64,000 nt of DNA from Lineus longissimus (lineage: Eukaryota; Nemertea; Pilidiophora; Heteronemertea; Lineidae), in the NCBI RefSeq assembly GCF_910592395.1, contig NC_088317.1, positions 13,578,001-13,642,000 of the forward strand. The letters are read 5' to 3'. Positions 1 to 10,699 of this stretch are shown one piece after another; within the stretch, counting starts at the first letter, position 1, and the number at the start of each line of letters is the position of its first letter. Position numbers and translations under genes: made by a program. A model generated the notes under the pieces. That model did no database searches. It was given only the letters and a program-made list of their open reading frames with translations, and was not told the origin of the DNA.

Positions 1-387
1 TAGGATGGAATGCACTTTAGGATGCACTTATACAGAGTGACCCCCTCCCTGGACCCCTCCGGTCCATTAGTGAGAGAGAGATGACTAGGAAGTGACTAAG
101 TTCTTATGCTGGTTACTCCAAGCTGAGCAATACTGCTTGTTTAGTAGTTTAGAAACTCAGTAACAGAACTGGACCTGGAACTGAGTGACAGAACTGGACC
201 TGGAACTGAGTGTGAGGTACCAAGCGACTCAAAATAAAAAGTGCCACGTTCCCTATCTTGGCAAAAGACTTTTCTTCAGTAGATGCCAAAATAGTAAATA
301 AATATAGCACTGAGGGCAGAGTTTAACATTCATTCACCATCCCAAAACCAGACAACTAAAAACAAAAGGACAACCATAAGCCATAAG

Positions 388-1125
388 GGCGGCTGTTATA
401 AAACGCGGATTCCGCGGAAATCCGCGGAAAAATCTAACTTGGCTACAGGGTGGCTACCTGAACCGCAGGTGAGAGTTTTTCATATTAATAGTGTGCATTG
501 TTGTGCGCAAGAAGTACTCCTGGTGACAAGGTCTTCGGGAATCCCCGTTATATGGTGCGCTGTATGCGCCGTAAATCACAAGCACCTTGTACAGTAGTTC
601 GAAATAAACTTATACTCTAGGACGGGCCGCGAAGTAAGTTTTTGTGATTGCTAAAAATAGACTCCAATGTGCTGTCGCATATATGGTTGGTTAGGTTCGA
701 GCTGCAAGGAGATTGTCCTAAAACATTTTCGTAGACCAGAAGGCAGAATTCAGTTCGTCATCGACCCTATATTTGAAGGAGGCATACCGTAACGTACATC
801 AATCCGGGCATCAATCACACTTGAAAGCAGCCTCGTAATATGTTCCGTTAGGGAATCAGGAACCACGGTGGTGTCGAAGATAACATGCAAAGTTTATCAA
901 CACCAAGAAAAAAAGAGGGAAGAGTCGATCGGAATGGCATGAATGGCGCTCCAGAGGATTAAAATATGACCGATGAAATATGCAGATAACTGGTAGTTCT
1001 TGCCTCCGATTTATGATTTATGTTGTTATTTGTATAATTATCATTAAATATTATGCGCGTATTTACTGGCGGCTTTGTGATTTTTCCGCGGATTTCCGCG
1101 GAATCCGCGTTTCATAACAGCCGCC
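388..1125. mobile_element. TIR DNA element with 5-bp target duplication (non-autonomous)
   Basis: The ends are 47-bp inverted repeats with one mismatch, starting GGCGGCTGTTAT and continuing with nested CCGCGGAA words (388-434 against 1079-1125). The element is flanked on both sides by ATAAG (383-387 and 1126-1130), a likely 5-bp target duplication. I see no transposase or long ORF inside, so it is probably a non-autonomous derivative. The superfamily is not assigned. Confidence 0.85.
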
Positions 1126-1130
1126 ATAAG

Positions 1131-1564
1131 GGAAGGACAACAGCGTCCCAGGGAGTCGGTCTTCGTTGATTGTTCAGCTTCCCAATCCACGAGATAACAA
1201 GCAGCCAACAGAACGGAGAACCAAACCATCTTCATCTCGTGCAATACTTATAAAAAGTGCATCCTCAGTCAAGCGCTTGTTTCAATCGAATGGCTTTTTT
1301 GATCAAACACTGAAACAGAAGTCGCCGGACGAGTTTTCAGGGGAATCACCAGGCATTTGCTTCCGGGCGACGACTGCGTCGATTTTGGGAGCTTGGTCCA
1401 GTAGGCCTACACTGAATGAGATCCACAAATACAGACAACAACACATGGTATAATGTCTATACATACCACTTCAAATACTAGATATCGACTAAATCAGTAA
1501 ATTGGAGAGAGAGTCACGGCCCGAGCAGCAATCTCAATATCGTCGAGAATTGCAATGTCTCATA
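1131..1564. other. Spacer, no gene seen
   Basis: An open frame of about 95 codons at 1166-1453 has no recognisable domain or splice context. I see no gene or repeat here. Confidence 0.4.
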
Positions 1565-2533
1565 TGGCAAGCCAAAGCGGAATTTATTCAAGACTTTAGA
1601 ATAACCATTCAAGAAGTTAAATATAAGTTCAAGAAGGAAATATATGTTCAAGACTAAAATATGTTCAACCTTGAATCAAATGTTTTCAACCTTAAATAAA
1701 ATATGTTCAACCTTGAACAAAATATGTTCAACCTTGAATAAAATATGTCCAACCTTGAACAAAATATATTCAACCTTGAACAAAATATATTCAAGACTCA
1801 CGTGACCATATTCAAGACTCACGTGACCATATTCAAGACGCACGTGACCACAAAATTGATGACGTAGAGCGTAGAATCTGTGGTACTTCTGATGCGTTCT
1901 GTTTCACGACGTGATTGATTGCCTGTATAGCCTTAACACTCAAACATGTCAAAAGACAACGAGAATCCGATACAGTGGTATGAAAGGTGAGAGGCATTGC
2001 GCATTTTGAACCTATAATTTGCCTGATATGTCTGTGAAACATGTATCGACTCTGACATTCACTCGGCATCCATGTCATGATGTGTAGGATTACAGTACAT
2101 GTCAGGTGTAGGCGGCTAGGTACGTGTACAACCATGTGTCAAAACCTTCGTGCGAACAATTCGAGCTCCGAAACGCAACACAAGTACCATGGGTTCGGGA
2201 AAGTCTGGACGCGGGTTCGGGAAAGTCCGTAAAGCATCAAAACATGAGCAACTACGTCATCAATTTTGTGGTCACGTGCGTCTTGAATATGGTCACGTGA
2301 GTCTTGAATATATTTTGTTCAAGGTTGAATATATTTTGTTCAAGGTTGGACATATTTTATTCAAGGTTGAACATATTTTATTCAAGGTTGAACATATTTT
2401 ATTCAAGGTTGAAAACATTTGATTCAAGGTTGAACATATTTTAGTCTTGAACATATATTTCCTTCTTGAACTTATATTTAACTTCTTGAATGGTAATTCT
2501 AAAGTCTTGAATAAATTCCGCTTTGGCTTGCCA
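1565..2533. mobile_element. TA-flanked foldback element with about 300-bp inverted arms
   Basis: The left end TGGCAAGCCAAAGCGG is repeated inverted at 2518-2533, with TA at 1563-1564 and 2534-2535. The arms pair over about 300 bp (1565-1866 and 2247-2533) and are built largely of short minirepeats of the TTCAACCTTGAA / AAATATG type. The TA duplication suggests mobilisation by a Tc1/mariner-type (IS630-like) transposase. The central 380 bp has no convincing gene. Confidence 0.8.
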
Positions 2534-2535
2534 TA

Positions 2536-3514
2536 GTCTCAACACCAGAGGCCGCCAGCGATTGGCGATAGACGAGATCGTGAGGGGGCCATCTCAGTCT
2601 TCATTGATGCCAAGGTCTCCTGCCCGCAAATTTACAATTCCTCGTCAGTCCTCGTTTGATTTTTAGCCGTAGCAGCCAGTAGCTGGTCTCAAATCATCCA
2701 CAACAATCAACAGAACATTGGGTTTCTGAGAATGTGCGAGACCTGAAACAAATGCCAACACAACCGAGATGAAACTTTGTGGATACAGAATTGTGAAAAC
2801 ATGCCAATGGCGTATTTTAGTGCTGGCTCCTCAATTACTGAGAAATTACTCGAAGAGAAATTAGTCCAAGAGACATCTCCAATAATCATATGGACAGTCT
2901 CATCAGTCAGTCGGTCCTAAAGACATTTCTAATAAACATGGGAATAACAATCTCTCTATTCGAGTGGTAATCTGTCCAATTGACCAGGACCATGCAAGTA
3001 TCTTATTTATAGTAGGGGCCTATAGACTAGGCCTGTGGTCTGCTGGTATGACCCATATTTTGAGTATTGTGAAATTGTTATTACAAATATGGATGTAAGA
3101 GTTTTTTTAATCGATAAAATCAAGATCACTTTCAGGTTGATATTTCTTGAGATGAAAACGAAATAACATAATAATGAAGGCACATTAGCAAAACCAAAAG
3201 ATTGATCTTTCAGAAATCAGTTAGTTATCAAACTTTCGTTTCTCTGCTCAACGAATTAGAAGTAGTCGTAATCGATCGCGTAATAGACGAACGCCTGCTG
3301 ACCTTATACTCGTAGCACAGTGACATGTGCATATCTTTGCTAATTTTGACTATTTTGCTATACAGCCATGTATATGCTACATAGTTAATTAATTCTAAGA
3401 AATGCATGCATGCCATGGTGACCAAATTGAGGTTCACCGATTGTTGATGTCTGGGACATGACTCCCCATGCAGCTTCCTCCCATGCAACCATTGCAGGCC
3501 CAGGTACATCCTCT
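2536..3514. other. Spacer, no gene seen
   Basis: AT-rich sequence with scattered short ORFs and no domain, splice pattern or repeat that I recognise. Confidence 0.4.
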
Positions 3515-3720
3515 ATAATAGTCCCGATGTCCCAGTGGAAATGTCCCCAGTTGAAATTGTCCCCGGATACTAACAGCTAGTGGTGAAAGTCCGGGGGTCT
3601 CCAAGTACTAGGTATGAAAGTCAGTCGGACATTGACCACTGGTTGTTATTGTCCACTGAACAGGGACTAAAGTCCAATGTGGACACTGATTCCTTAGGAG
3701 TTAAAGTCCCTTTTTTCTGT
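3515..3720. repeat. Degenerate GTCC/GGAC satellite, block 1
   Basis: Short words GTCC, GGAC and CCTAG or CTAGG recur every few dozen bases with strong divergence. This is the same word set as blocks 4085-4390 and 5025-5180. Confidence 0.5.
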
Positions 3721-4084
3721 GGGTGATATAGAAAGAAGAAGTGAACAAAATAACATATCTTCAATTTGACTGAGTGATTTATTTCGATAATGATTTACAT
3801 CATTGGTTCCTAGAACAACCAGCCTTTGGTTCGTCGCGAGTCACCGCATCCCCAGCATCACCTCTCACCGAGCCATTGTCTTCAACTGGTTCGCCGATCC
3901 TCGAAACAACTCGATACCAGAGTATCCCTTTGTCAAGCTGAAATAGGAAGACTAGATAATATACGGTATCCGATTCGTCAATGAACAGACACATGTAACT
4001 GAGCATGTTTTACTCCATGAAGTCAAAACTCCTTTAGTCCTGACGGCCCTCAATTTTAATGTGATATTTTGGAAATAATGTGAA

Positions 4085-4390
4085 GTGTACGTCTTAGAGA
4101 CCACCATTCCTAGGTATTACTGTCCCATAGACTACCACACCTAGCAACTAATATCTCATGAGACACCTATTCCTAGGTTGGACAGTCCATTGGACATTAG
4201 TAACCGTGTTCACAGTCCGGACACATTCATAACTAGAGATAAGTGTCCAATGAACTTCTATTCCTAGCTGCGAGAGTCGGATGGACATTGAATCCCGCGT
4301 TCAATATCCAGGGACATTAAATCCTAGGTATTAAGGTCCAAAGGACTCCTATTCCTAGAGTTAAAGGTCCGGACGATTGAACTCAGAAGA
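4085..4390. repeat. Degenerate about 37-bp satellite with GTCC-n-GGAC dyads, block 2
   Basis: The clearest block of this family. Units of roughly 36-38 bp carry an approximate consensus of TATTCCTAGGTATTAA followed by GTCC-nnnn-GGAC. Each unit thus has a CCTAGG-like core and an imperfect GTCC/GGAC dyad. Units are too diverged for exact copy counts; I see about eight. Confidence 0.55.
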
Positions 4391-5024
4391 TTTTAACCAC
4401 TCTGTTGGCTGAGATTCCAATTTTTTCCTAATCTAATTCATTAAAAGGGAGAACCTGGATAACTCAATCACATGCACTAAGTAAAACGCCTACTTTGCAG
4501 TTTTTAGCGGCAACACGCCGAAGAACTCGCTTCTGGTTTGCATTTGCTTTAGCGGGTTATTTTCTAAACGACAAATACATGTACCGAAAAACCTCCGCTG
4601 GAGAACTGATGTTTCTCGGCCGTGTTGCACGTGTCCTCTACATTTCGAATGGCAGAGCATTGGCTAGGCGGAGCATTTTATAGCAACTTTTGATAGTACT
4701 TACGCAACAAAATATTTTATTAAGATGACGAAATTGTCATATGAAATAAAGAAAAAAAGATAGTCAATCGCGCCAATACTAACCATTGTATTATATTATT
4801 ACAGTAACTAAAAAAGAAAATCGCCACGGCGTATTTGATCCACAAGACTCTCAACCATGAACCAGGCACCGTTCCACTGCGCCATGAGAGCCGACGGAAA
4901 ATGACCCGATTTTTAGCCTACCTATTCCTACAATCAAAGACCATGTCACATTGCGCGACTATTTATATAAGGAATGGACATTCCATGCGTGGGACTTTAT
5001 GCGCTGTTACTGCTGTAAAAGCGA
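4391..5024. other. Spacer, no gene supported
   Basis: Open frames of 62 and 69 codons start at 4495 and 4835. Neither shows a domain or exon-like boundaries. Confidence 0.35.
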
Positions 5025-5180
5025 TCAATGTCCCTAGTGGCTAAAGTCCGCGTGTCCCTATATAGGACCAGGGATAGATGACCGGTAAAGACTATTATCC
5101 CCAGGGATAAGGGGTCCGGAGGACCCCACTCGCTAGGGAGCAAGGTCCTGACCTTGCTACCAGGGGGACTTTATCCGCTT
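5025..5180. repeat. Degenerate GTCC/GGAC satellite, block 3
   Basis: Continues the word set of the two earlier blocks (AAGTCC, GGACC, CTAGGGA), followed directly by the 167-bp duplication at 5254. Confidence 0.45.
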
Positions 5181-5253
5181 TCACACCGGTACTGTTTACA
5201 TCAGTCAAAGAGACACATATTGATGGATACCATCGGTATGTGGTCTCGAGAAG

Positions 5254-5587
5254 CCGGTGTAGAAGTTTAAAATGTCCTAGGATAAAATGTCCGGGAACAA
5301 AGTATTCTCTTATGCGCTTCAATCTCTGAGCTATTGACTGTCAGGGTCTCTATAGAACCATATTGCAGAATACAATAGGGCCGGACACTTTTTCCAGGGG
5401 GGACACTTTTTACTTTTACACCGGTGTAGAAGTTTAAAATGTCCTAGGATAAAATGTCCGGGAACAAAGGATTCTATTATGCGCTTCAACCTCTGAGCTA
5501 TTGACGGTCAGGGTCTCTATAGACCATATTGCAGAATACAATAAGGCCGGACACTTTTTCCAGGGGGGACACTTTTTACTTTTACAA
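5254..5587. repeat. 167-bp direct tandem duplication
   Basis: Two nearly identical copies begin with CCGGTGTAGAAG at 5254 and 5421 (offset 167 bp) and both end in the GGCCGGACACTTTTTCC block. The second copy runs into the endonuclease fragment at about 5610, so the pair may belong to the 5' side of that retrotransposon remnant. Confidence 0.8.
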
Positions 5588-5609
5588 CGGTTCCAATGAC
5601 AAATCGAAC

Positions 5610-5852
5610 TCCGGAACGAAGCTGGGATTGCTCTGGGACTCGCTAGTCCCCACGGGCCCGGCTATCAAACACCGGCACCCCGACATGCTCGTCTTCGATG
5701 AGAAGGAAAAGGAGGTCCTAATCATCGAGATAGCTGTCAGCTCCGACAGACACGTCCTGGCACGTGCGGAGGAGAAACGATCGAAGTACTGTGGCTGTGA
5801 CTATCTCATCCCTCTCATCATGTTGTCAACACGGTGGAGCAGCCAGGACTAA
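5610..5852 (+). pseudogene. Restriction-like endonuclease fragment of a non-LTR retrotransposon
   Basis: An open frame from about 5605 to 5852 encodes a PD-(D/E)xK-like segment. HRHPDMLVF is followed about 12 residues later by LIIEIAVS, then a basic stretch ending RSKYCG. This spacing matches the C-terminal restriction-like endonuclease of R2/NeSL/HERO-type non-LTR elements. No reverse transcriptase precedes it, so it is a 5'-truncated copy. The last 18 codons run straight into the first unit of the satellite at 5810, implying that the satellite grew from the element's 3' end. Clade assignment is an inference. Confidence 0.6.
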
Positions 5853-6540
5853 TTCGGCCTGGCTATGACCGTTTCATCTCTCTCATCATGCTGTCAACAC
5901 AGTGGGGCAGCCAGGACTGATTCGGCCTGGCTCTGACTGTCTCATCTCTCTCACCATATTAACAACTAGGCAGTGTGGCGAAGACTGATGTGGCCTGGCT
6001 GTGACTTCCTCATCTCTCTCACCATGTAGTCAACTTGGCAGAGCAGCCAAGACTGATTTGGCTTGGCTGTGACTGTCTCATCTCTCTCGCCATATTAACA
6101 ACTAGGCAGTGCGGCCTGGCTGCGACTGTCACATCACCTTCATCATGTTGGCAACACGTTGGAGCAGCCAGGACTGATTCGGCCTGGCTGTGACTTCCTC
6201 ATCTCTCTCACCATATTAACAACTAGGCAGTGCGGCGAAGACTGCGGTCTGGCTGTGACTGTCTCATCCCTCGCACCATATAGACAACTTGGCAGAGCAG
6301 CCAAGACTGATTTGACTTGGCTGTGACTGTCTCATCGCACTCACCATATTAACAACTAGGCAGTGCGGCGAAGACTGATGCGGCCTGGCTGTGACTGTCT
6401 CATCACCTTCATCATGTTGTCAACACGGTGGAGCAGCCAGGACTGATTCGGTCTTGCTGTGACTTCCTCATCTCTCTCATCATGTTGTCAACACGGTGGA
6501 GCAGCCAGGACTGATTCGGCCTGGCTGTGACTTCCTCATC
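5810..6540. repeat. Minisatellite of about 60-68 bp, left block
   Basis: Roughly eleven imperfect units containing GGCCTGGCTGTGACT, CATCTCTCTCA and GCAGCCAGGACTGATT. The block is interrupted at 6540 by the recombinase element and resumes at 9899. The target reads CTTCCTCATC | TCTCTCACC once the insert is removed. Confidence 0.85.
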
Positions 6541-6604
6541 CACCCCACGTGACTTCATCGACGAGTGTGCGAAATCCTTTTGTTCGGCCTCATTCAGCCT
6601 TTTG

Positions 6605-7364
6605 TCGCCTCCTTGGTCGGTCGACTGGCTTCCCCTCCTGTCCATTTTGTTTTTCTCCGATTTTCGTCCACAGTATTCTGTGTCTTTCCTCTCAGGCTTG
6701 CCTGAATCTCACACGGCTCTTTATCTATCTTTCTTCGGGTCACCCTAGGGAGCTTCTTCGCTCGGCTAGGGGGGACGGCATCGTAGCAGACCATTGGGGG
6801 GCGTGCTCGAGCCAGAGATATGAGATATATATATAACTGTCGCCTTGGGAGTCTTGCGTAGGCTCGCCAGTGAGCGCAGTAGAGATGAATCGGGCGTTGC
6901 AGTTCCTCTCTGAACGCGCCGATAGGCGACTATATAGGGGAAGTCACGCTCGACTATTTTTTAGTCTGATTCGAACTCTAAAATTTTCTACAATTTTACA
7001 TCGCCAAAGTCAGACAGTGCACACATATATATTGGGCAAGCTTATGTCAGAGTCACCCTACGAGCTGTCAGTTCGCCCTTGCGTAATTTTAGAATTTTCG
7101 GGCGATTCCTAGCCATGCGGGAAAGAGCAAAATTTCTAAGCCGGCATTTGTGTCCCTTGTTTCGTAAGTACAAAGCCTAGAGTTCCTAAACCCATGTCAG
7201 ACAAAAAGGAATAGCGCCCTTGTTTAGCTCTTTACTTCCACCCGGGGTAACTTCCCTAGTGATCTTTTTCACGTGGGTGGGGGGTTGAGAGCTTTCTGTC
7301 CTTCCTAAATGTAATCTCTATTTGTTTTGAAGAATCAACGCTTTAGAGCGTATAACGTGCCAAC
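6605..7364. other. 5' non-coding part of the recombinase element
   Basis: Between the shared 65-bp left terminus and the first recognisable coding segment I see no domain. Short ORFs of 66-95 codons here have no family signature. Confidence 0.4.
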
Positions 7365-8750
7365 ATGGGAACTAAAACGCCATTTGATCCGGTGTCAGCT
7401 TCGCGCTCTGCAAGGTTGTCGCCAAGCTGGGTAAATCTCATGGGACAGAAAGCCCAACTCCCCGCCCAATTTTACCCAAAATTTGAGGACGTTTTTTCCC
7501 GGCGGCTAAGCTTTGATGTAAATAGTATTGCGCTAAGAGACCCAGATAATTTCGTTGCCGGTCAGTTGCACGAGCATGCCAGTTCTTTGGATGAAATTCT
7601 TCCCCCTGACGACCCTATGTCGCAACAGTACAGCTAACTGGCTACATAATGGAGTGGACATATAGAGCCATTTTTTAAGCATTTCAAGGGAAATTTTAAA
7701 GGGCAAGCATTTGACTCTCAGCGCCCGCCTTCCGAGTCGTTCCAAAATTCGCCCTCCTGTGCTAAATTTGCAAGCTTTATTGCATCAGAGTTGGAACAAA
7801 GAATAAAGCCATCTTTAGAGAATGCGGTAGAGGTACTTCCTATTGTGACATGGCGCGGGAAACCCGGCGGCATCTCCGCTCGTTAAATCGTACATAAAAC
7901 ATATAGCAGGGGAGCAAGCAAGAGCTCAGGTTGTTCCCACTCAGGCCGAGCCCATGTTTTCTCTCAAAAATTATCAAAATTGCCGCCTATATTGATGATC
8001 AAATAACTCGTAGTAACCTGTCGCCAAGGCAACGTTTCGCTCTACATAGAGATCAAGCTTTTTTCAAACTTCAATTCTTTGCGGGAGATCGTGCCAGTGA
8101 TTTAGGCAGAGTCGCAAGCCAACTTAGACAACTCGGGTGTGGCGATATCGCACTCCTTCACAAAAGCGATTAGGGGGGCTACCGGCGTTTGCAACACTTT
8201 CACGGTTACACGCTGTGCCAATGTTGCTACATGCCCGATTGCGGGTCTTGACCGTTATGTAAGCTGGGCTCGTTCATGGGCGGTGGATCTCTCGTTAGGT
8301 TATCTCTTTAGAGTGATATCGGAAAATGGTACCGTCTTAAATAAACCCGTATCATACACTTCTATGTATCATCGCCTGGTCCATTACCTACGTACCCTCG
8401 GCATATACCAGGGTGAGACCCCTCACAGCATAAGAGCGGGTTGCTCTATCACCCTAGCACTTTTATGATGCGCAGCAACCTCTACACCCTCGTGAAAGTA
8501 CAACGCCACCGACAAGATCGCCACCGACACGATGAGGCACGTGGGTTGGTCGACAAGAAAATCTTATGCTTATTACACTAGGGAAGGCTCGTTGAAGCGA
8601 GCTATCGCCGTTGCCCGTAGTTTGGCTAGCTCCTCAAGTGCACCACTCAGGCTGGAAAGAGAGTTCGAGCAGTATGCATCCTTTAATGCCTTTCCGCCAG
8701 CGCTATATAATTTTCACGCAAATCTGATTCAGCATAAAATACGATTGTAA
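7365..8750 (+). pseudogene. Tyrosine recombinase, frameshifted
   Basis: The coding sequence is broken into at least four frames: 7365-7637, a decayed stretch to about 7890, then 7931-8173, 8139-8468 and 8532-8750. Reading across the breaks gives all catalytic signatures of the tyrosine recombinase fold: the box I arginine in GDRASDL, the HxxR motif HSIRAG at 8424, an HVGW box at 8538, and the nucleophile tyrosine in YAYYTR near 8574. The N-terminal segment resembles that of invertebrate 'integrase/recombinase XerD-like' proteins. The family catalyses site-specific strand exchange through a 3'-phosphotyrosine. This copy cannot make an intact enzyme; the lesions are frameshifts near 7637, 7900, 8170 and 8465. 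Confidence 0.75.
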
Positions 8751-9130
8751 GCGCTCATTCAATTACATTAGTTCATTAATTCAATGATATGCATGCATAC
8801 ATGTTCACAACGAGGACTTCTATATCACGGTAATCGCAGGCCCCTGAACCAAAACTCTTCATCAAGTTCTAGCTTCTATCATCATTCTCACTAAAGTGAT
8901 TTCGGTAATAATACGTTTTGCGTTTGCATCATGTTAACTCCCGTTTCTGTAGCCGTATGTCACGTATATCCATGTACTCTTGGTTCAAAGGAATAAAAGT
9001 ATCTCTGTATAAGATATATCCGCCTTGTATAATTTTCTTTCACGCGTTGGAGAAGTTATAGGAGTTTTGGGAGTGGTGGGAGTGTTGAAATAGGAATGAG
9101 CGAGATTTTGCCTGGCGCATTCGAAATTGA
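8751..9130. other. 3' non-coding part of the recombinase element
   Basis: AT-rich, with AATAAA at 8991-8996, a possible poly(A) signal for the recombinase transcript. Nothing else recognised. Confidence 0.4.
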
Positions 9131-9189
9131 AGGAATGTCGTGCTCAGTTCCTCCCAATACTCTTCCTCATGAGCACACGATTGGATGGA

Positions 9190-9221
9190 GTCACGTGGGG
9201 TGCTATCACACCCCACGTGAC
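9190..9221. promoter_or_regulatory. lox-like recombination site, 13-6-13
   Basis: Two perfect 13-bp inverted arms (9190-9202 and 9209-9221) flank an asymmetric 6-bp spacer, CTATCA. Arms extend to about 19 bp with one mismatch. This is the architecture of tyrosine-recombinase core sites such as lox and dif. It is the junction between the two head-to-tail elements. Half sites occur at 6541-6553 and 9880-9892, and the right half retains the same CTATCA spacer (9893-9898). Confidence 0.7.
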
Positions 9222-9892
9222 TTCATCGACGAGTGTGCGAAATCCTTTTGTTCGGCCTCATTCAGCCTTTTGCCCCGAGAGGGGAGGAGAATGGCTGCTC
9301 CCCAGCTGTCCCGTTCGAGGAGACAAGACCACAATTGATTTTTAAGCCTTTAAGCAGTTAAATTGTCAATGTTTGACCGCGACGCATCAAATACTGCGTG
9401 GGGTTGTGAATCTGAAATTTCAAGATTATGTTATTCCGGAGAGTCGGGCAAGTAAATGGTGAAAAATAAACTGGTAGTTGACCACGGAAATTTTTTGATA
9501 ATCGACAAATTAGACAGACTTTGATATTTCCACTCTTTTCAGCCAACTGGCAGAAAAAACTCAAAACACGCCCCCTATTACCCAATTAGCAAAATTCGAA
9601 ATTAATTTTTTCATCAAATAATTTCTTTATATCGGTAGACTTGCCACAGCAAATATTTTTTCTAAACCTCTCCAAATATGTACTTGAGAGTTAAAAACAT
9701 GCACTCGTCTAATTGATAGACCTAGTTCATACATTAGAAATAGCGTCGTTAGCTTTCTTGAGACGTTTGCTTTGCCCACCCACCCACCCTAGTTCTCCGT
9801 CCTTTCGCTTTTCTGCTTTTGCAGATGTCGTGCTCAGTTCCTCCCAATACTCTTCCTCATGAGCACACGATTGTATGGAGTCACGTGGGGTG
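9209..9892. mobile_element. Internal-deletion derivative of the recombinase element
   Basis: 684 bp. The first about 65 bp match 6541-6604 and the last about 72 bp match 9131-9202. The centre lacks the recombinase and instead carries a copy of a dispersed repeat (9336-9722). It appears to be a non-autonomous passenger integrated in tandem with the larger element. Confidence 0.75.
9336..9722 (-). repeat. Dispersed repeat family R1, copy A
   Basis: About 390 bp matching 16626-17035 and 48538-48883, in reverse orientation to both. Shared blocks include CCAGTTGGCTGAAAAGAGTG and ATTTGTCGATTATC. No transposase ORF. Confidence 0.75.
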
Positions 9893-9898
9893 CTATCA

Positions 9899-10492
9899 TC
9901 TCTCACCATGAGACAACTTGGCAGAGCAGCTAGGACTGATTCGGCCTGGCTGTGACTGTCTCATCTCTCTCACCATGTAGACAACTTGGCAGAGCAGCCA
10001 AGACTGATTTGGCCTGGCTCTGACTGTCTCATCTCTCTCATCATATTAATAACTAGGCAGTGCGGTGAAGACTGATGCGGCCTGGCTATGACTGTCTTAT
10101 CACCTTCATCATGTTGTCAACTTGGCAGAGCAGCCAAGACTGATTTGGCCTGGCTGTGACTGTCTCATCTCTCTCACCATCATTATTGTCAACACGGTTG
10201 AGCAGCCGGAACTGATTCGGCCTGGCTGTGACTGCCTCATCTCTCTCACCATGTAGACAACTTGGCAGAGAGCAGCCAATTCTGATTTGGCCTGGCTGTG
10301 ACTGTCTCATCTCACTCATCACGTTGTCAACACGGTTCAGTAGCCAGGACTGATTCGCCCTGGCTGTGACTGCCTCATCTCTCTCACCATGTTGACAACT
10401 TGGCAGAACTGCCAAGACTGATTTGGCCTGTCTGTGACTGTCTCATCTCTCTTATCATGTTGTCAGCACAGTGGAGCAGCCAGGACTGTCAA
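9899..10492. repeat. Minisatellite, right block
   Basis: About nine units of the same array as 5810-6540, restarting with TCTCTCACCAT immediately after the element's CTATCA spacer. Open frames on the minus strand here are only a reading of the repeat. Confidence 0.85.
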
Positions 10493-10579
10493 ACAGTTGT
10501 GTGAGCTCACTAGAGCTTGCACTTACATAATAGTATAAAACTAAAATAAATATAATATATATATATATATATAACCGTC

Positions 10580-10696
10580 ATCGGAAGCGCATCCGATATG
10601 CCACAAGATCCTTCACCGTCAATTCCTTTACCGTCATCAGATGCGCATCCGATATGCCACAAGATCCTTCACCATCAATTCCTTTACCGTCATTGG
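10580..10696. repeat. Two tandem copies of a 59-bp unit
   Basis: The block GCGCATCCGATATGCCACAA followed by TCAATTCCTTTACCGTCAT occurs twice in a row, after an (AT)n tract at about 10549-10573. Confidence 0.75.
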
Positions 10697-10699
10697 ATC

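Larger units (their letters stand above)
6541..9202 (+). mobile_element. Tyrosine-recombinase transposon (Crypton-like), degenerate
   Basis: A 2,662-bp element inserted in the minisatellite. It starts with CACCCCACGTGAC (6541) and ends with the inverse, GTCACGTGGGGTG (9190-9202). These ends pair for about 19 bp with one mismatch. It encodes a decayed tyrosine recombinase at 7365-8750. A second element with the same first 65 bp and same last 72 bp follows head to tail at 9209. I see no reverse transcriptase, so a Crypton-like cut-and-paste recombinase element is more likely than a DIRS retroelement. Confidence 0.7.

Noticed and set aside
3800-4006. 68-codon minus-strand ORF (FIDESDTVYYLVFLFQ...)
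   Set aside because: Looks somewhat protein-like, but I could not find matching exons or a family.
10086-10415. 109-codon minus-strand ORF with ARPNQSWLLHRVDN repeats
   Set aside because: A reading of the minisatellite; the same words appear in the left block at 6412-6645.
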